This document shows, one piece after another, positions 32,870 through 41,673 of a stretch of 41,825 nt of DNA (positions are counted from its first letter, which is position 1; every line of letters starts with the position of its first letter). The notes below the pieces were generated by a model. The model did not search any database. It was not told the DNA's origin and saw only the letters and a program-made list of their open reading frames with translations. This DNA comes from Streptomyces inusitatus (GTDB lineage: Bacteria > Actinomycetota > Actinomycetes > Streptomycetales > Streptomycetaceae): positions 1 through 41,825 of the forward strand of contig NZ_BMWG01000036.1 in NCBI RefSeq assembly GCF_014651115.1. Direction: 5' to 3'. The position numbers were made by a program, and so were the translations under genes.

Positions 32870-35854
32870 GTGGGGGTACGCGGGCTGCTGTCGTTTGCGG
32901 ACGCGTTGGCTCTGCTTGGCAGCGATCCGCCCGCCGTCGCCGCGCTGGACCGGGCGCTCGGCGGGGTGCTGAATGTCGCGACGGGCGGGGTCAGCGACGG
33001 GATCGTACGGATCGCCGATGCCCAGGGCAGTGTGCTGGCGCTCGGCCGTGGTGCCGTACTCGGCATTGGACGGCACCTGGGCCGCGCCGACGGCCGTGCC
33101 GCGCGCACTGAGCTGCTGCACGCCGCCCACACTGTGATCGTCGTTCTCGCCTGGTTCGAGGCACTGGAAGAACGGCCTCTGCCCGTCCGGCTGGAGGATC
33201 TGCGGCTCACCCGCAGTGAACAGCTCGCTCTCACGGGCTCCCCACACGCAGCGGAGCACGGTGCCGCGTTCACCCGCGCGCTCGCCGCCGTCGACGCACC
33301 GAGCCCCACGCCCCACCGGCCCTTCGAAGCGGTCACGGACCAGCTGCGGCGCTGGTACGAGGCTTTCTCCGCGAGGTTCCTCGACTTCGCCGAGGGACTC
33401 CGCGTCTGGAGCGCGCAGACGGAAGCCGCCCGCGACCAGGCCCAACGGGTGATCCGCACCGAACTGCCCCGCGAGGCGATCCGCCACTACGAGTCCCTGT
33501 ACGCCAGGCTCGCCCAGGAGGCACCGGAGTTCGGGTTCTGGACAACCCAGATCGAGCACCAGGCCACCCGAACCGAGGTGCGCCGCTCCCTCGGGGGCGT
33601 TACCGAGCTGCTCGCCGGCCTGACCCGCACGGTGCGTCCCCTCACCGACATCGCCGCGGCCCTGGCCCGCTCGTCCGAGGCTGTGCTGACCCGGCCCGTC
33701 CTGGACGCCTCGTCCGGACCGGAAGGCATACGCGTACCAGCCCTGCGGGAGATGTACCTCGACCCGGACTTCCGGGTGCGTGAGGTGGCTGGTACCAGCG
33801 GTCCTGCCACTGAGTCCTGGTGGCAGGACGCCCCCGTACGCCAAGACCTCACCGTCTACCTCGCCGGAGCGCTGACGTCCGCCGAAGCGGCCGGCGCACC
33901 CCTCCTCGTGCTGGGGCAGCCGGGCGCGGGGAAGTCCGTCCTGACGCGGGTTCTCGCCGCCCGGCTGCCCTCCGCCGGCTTCATGCCCGTCCGCGTGCCG
34001 TTGCGGGACGTCAGCACCGAAGACGACCTCCAGAGCCAGATCGAGCAGGCAGTGCGCACCGCGACGGGGGAGCGGCCGTCCTGGCCGGAACTCATCCGAT
34101 CGGCCGGCGGTGCCGTGCCCGTCCTGCTCCTCGACGGGTTCGACGAACTGCTGCAGACCACCGGGGTCCACCACAGCGACTTCCTCATCCGCGTCGCCCG
34201 GTTCCAGCAACGCGAGGTGGAACAGGGACGTCCCATCCGTGCCCTGGTCACCAGCCGCATCGCCGTCGCCGACCGGGCCCGCTACCCCGACGGCCTCGTC
34301 GCGCTGCGACTGGAGCCCTTCCGCCCGGAACAGATCCGCCGCTGGCTCGACCTGTGGAACGAGGCCAACGCCGACTGCTTCGCCGCCCGCGAGCTACGAC
34401 CGCTGACCTGGGGGGCTGTGGAGCGCCACCTGGCGCTCGCCGCGCAGCCACTGCTGCTGACGATGCTGGCGCTGTACGACGCCGCCGACAACGCTCTGCA
34501 CCGTGGCAGCGACAATCCCCTCGACGAGACCGAGCTGTACGAGGAACTGCTCACCTCCTTCGCCCTCCGCGAGATAGACAAGGCCGGCCCCTCACCCGCC
34601 GCTGTACCGGACGATGAGGCCCGGGCCCGGGCCGAACGGGAACTGCAACGTCTCTCCCTGGTCGCCTTCGCGCTCCACAACCGCCGCCGGCAGTGGGTGT
34701 CGGCCGCTGAACTCGACGAGGACCTCACGGCACTGCTGGGCCGGGCCTCCGCCGAGACCTCGGGATTCCGCACCCCGATCGACGCCGCGGAGGTGACACT
34801 CGGACGCTTCTTCTTCGTCCAGCGTGCGCAGTCCGTACGGGATGGCCGCGTGCTGGCCACCTACGAATTCCTGCACGCCACGTTCGGCGAGTACCTGGTT
34901 GTCCGCCTGGCCCTGCACGTTCTCACCAGCCTCCTGACACACCGTCCGTCCCTGTCCGACGCCCGGAACAGCATTGACGACGACCTCGCCTACACCCTGC
35001 TCTCGCACGCGCCACTGTCCTCCAGACAGATGCTGCGGTTCGCCGGCGCGATGGTACGCGGCATTCCGGCTGCCGAGCGCGACCGACTGGCGCGCCTCCT
35101 TATCAGCGTGCTGGAGCAGCATGGGCAGCGCACGCAGGAACCTCACCCCGCCTATCGGCCCACCCGCTCTCCTTCCTCCCCCCGGATGCGGACCTCAGCC
35201 CGCCACGGCGTCTACGGCGCCAATCTGGTTCTGGTGATCCTGCTCCTGCGGGGGCGTGTCACCGCGGGCGCGCTGTTTCCGCTCTGGAACGACTATGGCA
35301 GCGCCTGGCACCGCCATGTCCTGCTGTGGCGTTCCGCGTTCGACGAGGAGCAGTGGACCGATTTCGCCCTGTCCCTCTCGGTGCGGCGCACCTGGACCGA
35401 GCAGGGCCGGGAACTGGAGATATCCCTGCGGTCCGGTGCCTTGGAACCGCCGGAGCCAGTGGACATGAACTGGCTGTACGGCCACCTGCGAGGCAATGGT
35501 GGCGCGGGATGGTCGCGAACGTACTGGGACGAGCTCCGGCACAAACTGGATGTGTCCGGCGGTACGAACGACGGCGTTGTACGGCATGCCATAGACCCGG
35601 TCTTCGCGTGGCTCGGACCGGCCGTCACCACATTCCTCACCTCCCCGGGCGAGCCCGCCACCTCTCTGGCACACGATCTGCTGAAGTTACTGCTCGGCGC
35701 GGCGGACCTGTCGCCCGGCGAACGAGCCGCTCTCCGGGCACGAGTCCTGCACGGCCTCGGCAACGCTCCCTCTGATCTTCAGGACCGCATAAGGCGTCTG
35801 CTCGCCGAACGGCCAGACCCGCCCCCGGGGACCGGCCCGACCAACGACGCCTGA
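32870..35854 (+). CDS. NACHT-domain NTPase, probable antiphage NLR-like protein
   Basis: A 994-aa STAND NTPase. The N-terminal helical region (VRGLLSFADALALLGSDPP, about 3-330) matches my memory of a NACHT N-terminal helical domain. The P-loop is GQPGAGKSVLTR (about 348-359), Walker B LLLDGFDELLQ (about 417), sensor region ALVTSRIAVADRARYP (about 458), and LAAQPLLLTMLALY and EFLHATFGEYLVVRLAL are typical post-NACHT winged-helix and helical elements. The remaining ~330 residues are helical with no recognised repeats or nuclease. The GTG at 32870 is chosen by domain boundary; the ribosome site is weak and the frame is open to 32639. It stands divergent from an RHS toxin in a tRNA island, as bacterial defence NLRs often do. 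Confidence 0.82.
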   Translation: MGVRGLLSFADALALLGSDPPAVAALDRALGGVLNVATGGVSDGIVRIADAQGSVLALGRGAVLGIGRHLGRADGRAARTELLHAAHTVIVVLAWFEALEERPLPVRLEDLRLTRSEQLALTGSPHAAEHGAAFTRALAAVDAPSPTPHRPFEAVTDQLRRWYEAFSARFLDFAEGLRVWSAQTEAARDQAQRVIRTELPREAIRHYESLYARLAQEAPEFGFWTTQIEHQATRTEVRRSLGGVTELLAGLTRTVRPLTDIAAALARSSEAVLTRPVLDASSGPEGIRVPALREMYLDPDFRVREVAGTSGPATESWWQDAPVRQDLTVYLAGALTSAEAAGAPLLVLGQPGAGKSVLTRVLAARLPSAGFMPVRVPLRDVSTEDDLQSQIEQAVRTATGERPSWPELIRSAGGAVPVLLLDGFDELLQTTGVHHSDFLIRVARFQQREVEQGRPIRALVTSRIAVADRARYPDGLVALRLEPFRPEQIRRWLDLWNEANADCFAARELRPLTWGAVERHLALAAQPLLLTMLALYDAADNALHRGSDNPLDETELYEELLTSFALREIDKAGPSPAAVPDDEARARAERELQRLSLVAFALHNRRRQWVSAAELDEDLTALLGRASAETSGFRTPIDAAEVTLGRFFFVQRAQSVRDGRVLATYEFLHATFGEYLVVRLALHVLTSLLTHRPSLSDARNSIDDDLAYTLLSHAPLSSRQMLRFAGAMVRGIPAAERDRLARLLISVLEQHGQRTQEPHPAYRPTRSPSSPRMRTSARHGVYGANLVLVILLLRGRVTAGALFPLWNDYGSAWHRHVLLWRSAFDEEQWTDFALSLSVRRTWTEQGRELEISLRSGALEPPEPVDMNWLYGHLRGNGGAGWSRTYWDELRHKLDVSGGTNDGVVRHAIDPVFAWLGPAVTTFLTSPGEPATSLAHDLLKLLLGAADLSPGERAALRARVLHGLGNAPSDLQDRIRRLLAERPDPPPGTGPTNDA

Positions 35855-36739
35855 AGGGCTCCATCGCCCCTGCTCCGGAGCCGCCTGATCGCTGAGCGTT
35901 GCTCGAGACCGCCGACCTCCGTTGCCGCTCTCACCTCGATCGCGCTCCAGCGTCCGGTGCCGGAACACTGTCGCCGATGGCCTGGCCTGCGGGCACTCCG
36001 TCGCGTCCGTAATGGCAAGCCGTGGATACATCCGCAGCAGCGCGCTGCTGCGGATCGCGGAAGCCGAAATGGAGGCGCGCGGCTCACCTCTGCTTCGCGC
36101 GGAGGACATGCCTGCCGGCCTACCTGGGTGTGCTGGTTCAGCGCAGTGAACAGCGTAATGTGGCTGCGGAACCGCAGCACTTGAGGTCGGATCGTAGCGA
36201 CGGGTTGCCGATACATCCTGCCCCTGGTGCTGTTGGCGGGTTCGACGGATGGGGATCAGGAGCTGGTTGCGCCTCCCAGAGGCTGAAGCTCCTGCGCTTC
36301 GCGGCGGATGAGCAGGCTGCCGAGGCTGGCAATCCCTGGCGGGCGGGCATCACCCTCCCCTCAACCCCGAAGTGAGCACACGCCGTCGCAGCCTTCCTCC
36401 CCGTGTCTGACCAGAGAGCGGGCCGGTGAAGGGGATGGGGAGAGCGGGCCTCCGGCGGCCTGTGAGACAGCCCATGGTCCGGATCGTCTCTCAGGCGCGC
36501 TGGGCCCGGGCATACACCTTCTTGGCCGTGGAGCCCAGTGGCTCGCACCGCTCGCTAACGGCGTCTGACGTGGCAGCTGCTGCGGCCGCCGGTACAGCCG
36601 CAGCGGGGCTTGGCGCTTCAGGTTGGGGACCAGTTGGGGACCACACGGTATACGTGGCAGCGCACACCATGACCTTCTGTGCACAGCCTGCGCCCTAGTA
36701 AGTTCCCTTATGTCTAGATAATCGAGCCGACCCTCACTC
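35855..36739. other. Gene-poor stretch before the right attachment repeat
   Basis: About 880 bp with stop-rich frames. Near 35960-36020 the minus strand reads AITDATECPQARP, weakly like the first catalytic Asp of an IS5-type transposase, so this may be an IS fragment. Near 36622-36645 a short TTGGGGACCA-type stretch repeats part of the integrase 3' region. Confidence 0.35.
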
Positions 36740-36891
36740 CTGGGGGTCAAGGGGTCGCAGGTTCAAAACCTGTCGTCCCGACCAGCGTTTTCGCAGGTCG
36801 GAGGCGGTATCGGAGTAATCCGGTGCCGCCTTTCCGTCGTTCTTGAGGGCCAGTTGGGGACCAGGCGGTCTGGCGACGTCTGCCAGGGGCG
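36740..36891 (+). repeat. Attachment-site direct repeat, right copy
   Basis: Repeats the 3' end of tRNA-Pro(GGG) from the anticodon loop to the CCA region, plus the integrase 3' sequence, as at 19048-19199. The T loop carries one change and the 5' half of the tRNA is absent, so this is not a functional tRNA. Confidence 0.8.
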
Positions 36892-37265
36892 GGGTTGAGG
36901 TGGACGGTGCGGTCGACGGCACCGTTGGTGATCATGCGGACGGGGAAGTGGCCGAGCGCGGGGGCCACTCGGCGGTGCCAGCCTGCGAGATACGGATCGG
37001 GCGTCTTCGGTTCCAGGCCGCGTAGGGCCAGGTTCATGGTGGTGGTGCTGTACTCGGTCAGCGACATGGTGGCCACGTTCGGCGTGATCCCCGCCTCCGC
37101 GGCCTTGAGGATGCCGGAGATCCAGTCCTCGGCCTCGTCGTGGGTGTCCTTGCCCTCGGAGAGGGATCTGCGGCGCTTGGGGGCGGGGTCGAACCAGCGA
37201 ACGCGGGCACGGTAGGGCGAGGCACGGTCGGGCCGGTGCTCGATGTCGCCGGCCGCCCGCAGCCC
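36747..37265 (-). pseudogene. Decayed tyrosine-recombinase integrase, copy 2
   Basis: Closely related to copy 1. It reads RAAGDIEHRPDRASPYRARV, a DEAEDWISGILKAAEAGI block, RGLEPKTPDPYLAGWHRRV and ALGHFPVRMITNGAVDRTV. It then jumps directly to the C-terminal tail (WSPTGPQERRKGGTG). The whole catalytic domain with the R-H-R-Y residues is deleted, and the N-terminal codons are replaced by an inverted block (37266-37308). Confidence 0.8.
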
Positions 37266-37308
37266 GGGGCGGCAGTCTGATGCCCCATACCGAGGCTGTT
37301 CCGCTCGG
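37266..37308. other. 43-bp block inverted relative to integrase copy 1
   Basis: This block equals the reverse complement of 19908-19950 at 41 of 43 positions. In copy 1 that stretch encodes the integrase start and the end of the excisionase. The sequence to its left (to 37260) is collinear with copy 1. Confidence 0.8.
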
Positions 37309-37310
37309 GG

Positions 37311-37355
37311 CAGTGCTGGAAGTTGCCAACAGGTTCTTTGTCTGCTGGTGGTACA
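37311..37355 (+). repeat. 45-bp dispersed repeat, copy 2
   Basis: Second copy of the repeat at 20485-20529, one mismatch. It directly follows the inverted block. Confidence 0.8.
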
Positions 37356-37658
37356 AAAGCTGCGATGCGCTGACCAGCGGGAATGCGCGTCCGGCTGGTT
37401 TCGAACCAGTGTTGGCCCGGTAATGGTCCGGATCTTGATCGCCTGGTTGGCCAATGGCTGTGTGGCCGCCTGCTTCAGCTGTTGCTGGTCCGGCCGGGGT
37501 CAGCCCCCGGTCACCGGCGACCCCGGATGCAGCCGCCACCGGCGAGGTGCCAGCGCGGGGGTGTACGAGAACAGCCGGGCAGTGCCGGGTGATTTCGCGC
37601 GAGCACGGGAGAGCCTGGACTGAGCAGAGGCTCTACTGAGCGCCCCCAGCCCCGCGGA

Positions 37659-38054
37659 GTGCTTCACACGGTGTGTCATCGGGAAGAGATCGGTACCGAC
37701 GGATTTGAGGAAAGTCGCAGGTCGGAGGCCATATTGCGTCGCCTCTCGCGGACGATTTTGGCCCTGGGGGAGGCGCTGCTCAGGCTGGGTGGTGATGTGG
37801 CGACGGTCCGGCGCAAGCAGTGCATGGCCTGCCGGCGGCTGCGGAACTTCGTCTGCGTCCCGCCGGCGTGGCAGGCGAAGCTCCTGGCCTATGGGAAGGT
37901 CGACCCGGGGGAGGTCGACCTCGTGCCCGGGTTAAGCCGGGATGTGGCGGGGCTCGGTCACCACGGTACGGGGGACCTGGGGGTGCAGCTCCGGTCCGAG
38001 CGGGACCTGGAGCGGGCCGGGGAACTGTTTCGCCTCACCTGCGCGGGGGCGTAG
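37659..38054 (+). CDS. Hypothetical protein
   Basis: An open frame of 131 codons from a GTG at 37659. From about residue 22 the product is amphipathic-helical (RSEAILRRLSRTILALGEAL), then has a CMACRRLRNFVC segment with three Cys, and ends FRLTCAGA. I do not recognise it. The codon bias is Streptomyces-like, but there is no clear ribosome site and the surroundings are degraded, so it may be a fragment or non-coding. Confidence 0.35.
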   Translation: MLHTVCHREEIGTDGFEESRRSEAILRRLSRTILALGEALLRLGGDVATVRRKQCMACRRLRNFVCVPPAWQAKLLAYGKVDPGEVDLVPGLSRDVAGLGHHGTGDLGVQLRSERDLERAGELFRLTCAGA

Positions 38055-39182
38055 CGGCGATCCGGTGCCGCACAGTTCTGGCCGCGGTGTGCGATGGGGG
38101 CTGGTGGTCGTGCGGATGGCCTTTCGGTGGCGCGGACAGGTCGTGGCGGTGGAGTAATCAATGGTCCGGTGGTTCCCCAGTTTCCTGAACCGGGGAGCCC
38201 TCGCTATCGTGCTCGGCGATCGGTTCCGGGGGACACGGCCGACTTCCGAACCCTCGAACTCACCAGGGTGGGGCGGCACGCCTGCGGTTTCCCTCGGGAA
38301 GGTTCGCTAGTGTGCTCCGACGCCGTCAAGGACGCCGAGGGGATCTGTTTCCAGGCTCGTGAAGCCCTGCGCCGGTAGTCTGGACTGCCGCAGAGTGCCG
38401 TTCATGAGGGACGAGGGCTTCTCGGTGGAGGCTCGCAGGTCGAGTGCGGCGGTCCCGGCTCGGTCCTTGATGATGAAGTGCTGGTCCGCTCCGTAGCTCT
38501 CGTCAGTGTTACCCCGGAACCGTGCCACTGGAAGAGGCAGGCCGAAGGCGGGGTCCAGAAGGGCGGCGAGGACGTGATGTGAACCCGGTCCATGTCCGCG
38601 TACGTACGGGAGCGGACTACCAGTTGTGCCACGTTGGCTCAGTCCGCTGTAGCCGTCGGGCCCCACGCGGTGGGGAAGGACCACCAGCCGCTACCCCTTG
38701 CTGGACATCCAGAACTCCTGGGATGTTCGCTCCATGCCGGGGGGCTGGAGATGCACGGGATCGAACACCGTATGGGACCAAACGGCGGCGGGGACTCGCA
38801 GGAGCCTTCCGAACTGTGGAGGGGGCGGCGGTCCGCCCAGGCACAGGCCTTGGGAAGATCGCCCATATGGCATTTCTCCACATCGACCAGGTACTCGGCG
38901 ACCGCCCCTTCGCCGAAATAGGCGAACCCTCCCTAATCAGAGTTAAGAAGACTTTTTGAGTCTTGGGGGCTCTCCAACAGCCGACGGGGGCGTGGTGGGC
39001 AAGGAGTGGAGGATTTCTCGCTCGCAGCACAGGGGTATGGCGAGTTGCAGGCCAGGCTTCCCGTGAACAGCCCCCACCTGTTGCCATCCACGCAGCACCG
39101 AGCGCAACCCGCGCGGAGCAACCTCACCGCTGCTTCATCAATGACGACAGAGGGTGTCGGGTTTACGGCCGACGATGGACGT
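38055..39182. other. Degraded region
   Basis: About 1.1 kb without an intact gene. On the minus strand, frames at 38307-38684 (ending in LETDPLGVLDGVGAH) and 38402-38632 (starting MAQLVVRSRTYADMDRVHIT) overlap and may be pieces of one frameshifted gene, but I cannot assign a family. Confidence 0.3.
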
Positions 39183-39701
39183 ATGCGCGAAACCCCAGAA
39201 GAACTCAACAAGCTCCAGTCCCTCCTCGGCACCTCCCTCTCCGGCTCGACCGCACACCTCCGCTCGATCGTCGAGGGCCGCACCATCACGGCGGCGCAGC
39301 TCACCGGGGTCCTCACCGGCATGTGCACGCTCGCCCTCTCCACGGTGACCGCAAAGGGCGAACCGCGGATCAGCGGCGCCGACGGGCACTTCCTGCACGG
39401 CCGGTGGCACTTCGGCACGGCGCGCAACGCCGCCAAGGCCCGTCATCTCGCGGCCCGTCCGGCCGCCAGCGTCGCGCACCTGCGCGGCGAGGACCTCGGC
39501 GTGTTCACCCACGGCACGGTGGAGGAGCTGAACCCCGAGGACGCCGAGACCACGGCCGACTGGCAGGAACTCCTCGCCTACTTGAAGGACTTCTACGGCG
39601 ACGACGCCTTCGACTGGAACCGCGAGGTCGTCTACTACCGGCTGAACCCGCACTGGATGACCGTCTACGCCCCCGACCTCGACAAGCTCATCGGCACGTG
39701 A
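39183..39701 (+). CDS. Pyridoxamine 5'-phosphate oxidase-like flavin protein
   Basis: A 172-aa split-beta-barrel protein of the PNPOx-like group. After an N-terminal helix (LNKLQSLLGTSL), CTLALSTVTAKGEPRISGAD forms the first strands, followed by LHGRWHFGTARNAAKARHLA and PAASVAHLRGEDLGVFTHGT, and the C-terminus is YYRLNPHWMTVYAPDLDKL. Proteins of this class bind FMN or F420 and reduce small molecules; the cofactor cannot be decided here. The ATG at 39183 starts the conserved part; the frame is open further upstream into degraded DNA. Confidence 0.8.
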   Translation: MRETPEELNKLQSLLGTSLSGSTAHLRSIVEGRTITAAQLTGVLTGMCTLALSTVTAKGEPRISGADGHFLHGRWHFGTARNAAKARHLAARPAASVAHLRGEDLGVFTHGTVEELNPEDAETTADWQELLAYLKDFYGDDAFDWNREVVYYRLNPHWMTVYAPDLDKLIGT

Positions 39702-39899
39702 CGCTGGGCCCGTCGACGAGGGCCTGCACCCACGGAAGCCGCAGAGCACGACGGCGGACCCTTGAGTTCCCACCGAGAACCCTTCAGTTTGCGTGAACTT
39801 ACGGGACTCCCCGGATGTGAGTAGGTGAGGTACAGAAAGTGCCGCTGAGGACGATCATGGTCTGGTCGGCGTAAGCATGGTGATCCGGTTCTTGTCCTC

Positions 39900-40110
39900 G
39901 CGGCGGGCCTTGCGCTGGGCCGGGACGGCCGGAATGCCCTGGCCGCCGTGGTCGCGTGCGAGGGCGGCGATGGAGCGGTCCTCCAGGTACGCGGTGCGCA
40001 CGTCTTCCAGCTTGTTGACGGGACGGCGGGACGATGCCCGCCCTTGTTGCCCTTGGCCTCGGCGGCGCGGCCTACCCGCTCGGGCGTGGCGGGTACCACG
40101 GTCGGCTCGG
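39900..40110 (-). pseudogene. C-terminal remnant of a serine resolvase
   Basis: One minus-strand frame reads AEAKGNKGGHRPAV near 40040-40090, and the next reads NKLEDVRTAYLEDRSIAALA followed by RDHG near 39950-40015. Together these are the linker and HTH of a Hin/Tn3-type resolvase, with a frameshift between. The catalytic domain is absent. Confidence 0.55.
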
Positions 40111-40268
40111 GGTCGCGCCCCGGCGTTTCCCGGGCGGGGCTTCGCGGGGAACGTGGAGCTCTGTGCCGGACAGGAGTCCCCCGTCCGCGTGTTGCACACC
40201 CCGCGGAAGTGACTCCCTGTACAGTGCCGTGGCCGTTTGAGTGAGTGAGTGGGAGTGGGGGTTCGGTG

Positions 40269-41366
40269 ATGGTGCGATCGGGTTGGCGGACGCCGGGTGT
40301 CGCAGCGGCCGGGGTGGTGGCTCTGCTGGTGGGGGCGGTCCCGGCGGCGGCCCAGGGGGAGCGGGCCGAGCAGCGTGCGGCGGGCGGGCATGTGGTGTTC
40401 ACCGAGACTGGCGCTTGGCAACCCCCCTACGGAGTGAAGGAGTTCACGGTCTATCTGTGGGGAGCGGGGGGCGGCGGAGGTGGCGGTGCCTCCGGCAGCG
40501 GCGGGGGCGGAGGCGAGGGGTGGAACCTCTTCTTCCCGGAACTCGGGGGCATCGGGAGCGGCGGGAGCGGAGGCGGCGGCGGGGGCGGAGGCGCGGGCGG
40601 CGGGGCGGGAGCGTTCGTTCAGTGCCAGGTCGCAATCCCCCCGCGTGACTGGCAAGTTGTGCCGGTTCGCTACGGTCTTGATGTGGGCCAGGGCGGTAGC
40701 GGCGGCGCGGGCGGAGCTGCGGCGGCCGGCGGCAGCAGGGGTGCGGGTGTCATCGGGGGGAACGGGGCCGATGGCGGCCGTGGTCGTAGTACCGCCGGTA
40801 CGACGCCCTCGGATTCCGCAATCCATGAGTTCGGCCTTGTGTCTGATCTTCTTGCCGCCGCCGGCAGCGGGCGGGGCGGGCCAGGGGGGCCGGCGGGCGG
40901 CCCCGGACGCGGCGGGCAGGGATTGACGAAGGAGGACGTCCCCGGAGGGGACGCTGCGCCTGCCGCTGAGGGCGGCGCCGGCGGAACGCCCAACCGCGGC
41001 CTGACACGCTGTGTGGGGGAGGCGGGGGCTGCCGGAGGTCCCGGAGGAGGCTCCGGCAGCGGCTTCTCGGTGAATACGGAACGGTTCGGGGCCGACGGGG
41101 GTCGTGCAGGACGGGGCGGCCCGGGGGCAGGCGCTGCTCCGAAGGCGGGTGACACGATCACCCTTGCCGACGGAACGGCCTATACCGTGCCCGCCACCGT
41201 GGGCCGGGGCGGCAGCGGCAGTGGTGGCGGTGCGGGGGGCCGGGGAGGGGACGGGGCTGTCGGCCCGGAGGTGCCCAACAAGGACGGCACCGGGTCCGAA
41301 GCCGGACAGGCCGGTACCGCAGGGGACTCGGGGCTGGTGATCATCGCCTGGTCTGCCGACTCGTGA
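40269..41366 (+). CDS. Secreted glycine-rich protein
   Basis: A 365-aa protein with a signal peptide (MVRSGWRTPGVAAAGVVALL through AAAQG, about 1-29). A short beta segment follows (VFTETGAWQPPYGVKEFTVY, then LWGAGGGGGGG), like the Gly-rich domain found in some phage-tail and surface proteins. The rest is built of poly-Gly and GGxG runs with two Cys and short hydrophilic inserts, and ends GDSGLVIIAWSADS, the closing strand of the same domain type. The ATG at 40269 is chosen (a GTG lies just before it); GGGAGTGGGGG at 40250-40260 is the ribosome site. It is probably extracellular; function unknown. Confidence 0.78.
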   Translation: MVRSGWRTPGVAAAGVVALLVGAVPAAAQGERAEQRAAGGHVVFTETGAWQPPYGVKEFTVYLWGAGGGGGGGASGSGGGGGEGWNLFFPELGGIGSGGSGGGGGGGGAGGGAGAFVQCQVAIPPRDWQVVPVRYGLDVGQGGSGGAGGAAAAGGSRGAGVIGGNGADGGRGRSTAGTTPSDSAIHEFGLVSDLLAAAGSGRGGPGGPAGGPGRGGQGLTKEDVPGGDAAPAAEGGAGGTPNRGLTRCVGEAGAAGGPGGGSGSGFSVNTERFGADGGRAGRGGPGAGAAPKAGDTITLADGTAYTVPATVGRGGSGSGGGAGGRGGDGAVGPEVPNKDGTGSEAGQAGTAGDSGLVIIAWSADS

Positions 41367-41378
41367 CTCCGCACCGGG

Positions 41379-41582
41379 ATGCGCTTCGAAATATTCCGTG
41401 GGACGACGTGCGGGGAGTGCTCCGGGTTGGGGGAGGCGTCGCGACTCGGATGGGACATCGAGGAGTTCCACACGGTTGTGCGTCGCCACCGCCTCGTACG
41501 CGGCTGGGAGACTGCCGTCCACTGGCTGCGCTCCGCCAACTCCGCCCGTTTCTTCCGCCGCCGGACTACCCGTAATCCTTGA
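41379..41582 (+). CDS. Small hypothetical protein
   Basis: A 67-aa frame starting MRFEIFRGTTCGECSG, with IEEFHTVVRRHRLVRGWET in the middle and a basic C-terminus. It follows the Gly-rich gene by 12 bp on the same strand. The ribosome site is weak. It is not recognised and may be a fragment. Confidence 0.35.
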   Translation: MRFEIFRGTTCGECSGLGEASRLGWDIEEFHTVVRRHRLVRGWETAVHWLRSANSARFFRRRTTRNP

Positions 41583-41599
41583 CGGCCGCACCATTTGGG

Positions 41600-41616
41600 T
41601 TCGGGCCGGGCCCGAA
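41600..41616. terminator. GC-rich inverted repeat
   Basis: TTCGGGCC (41600-41607) and GGCCCGAA (41609-41616) form a tight hairpin 18 bp after the small ORF. There is no T-run. Confidence 0.4.
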
Positions 41617-41673
41617 GGCGAGGGCCCGGACACATCCGTTGAGGGGGGCGCACCCCAGTGCGCATCGATCACC

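Noticed and set aside
35922..36375. Short frames on both strands as genes
   Set aside because: They are stop-rich, mutually overlapping and lack ribosome sites; at most a transposase fragment.
36740..36783. Second tRNA-Pro
   Set aside because: Only the 3' half is present, and the T stem-loop is mutated; it is an attachment-site copy.
40440..41260. Tandem G-rich DNA repeats or CRISPR-like array
   Set aside because: The periodicity comes from poly-Gly codons within one coding frame; there are no unique spacers of constant length.
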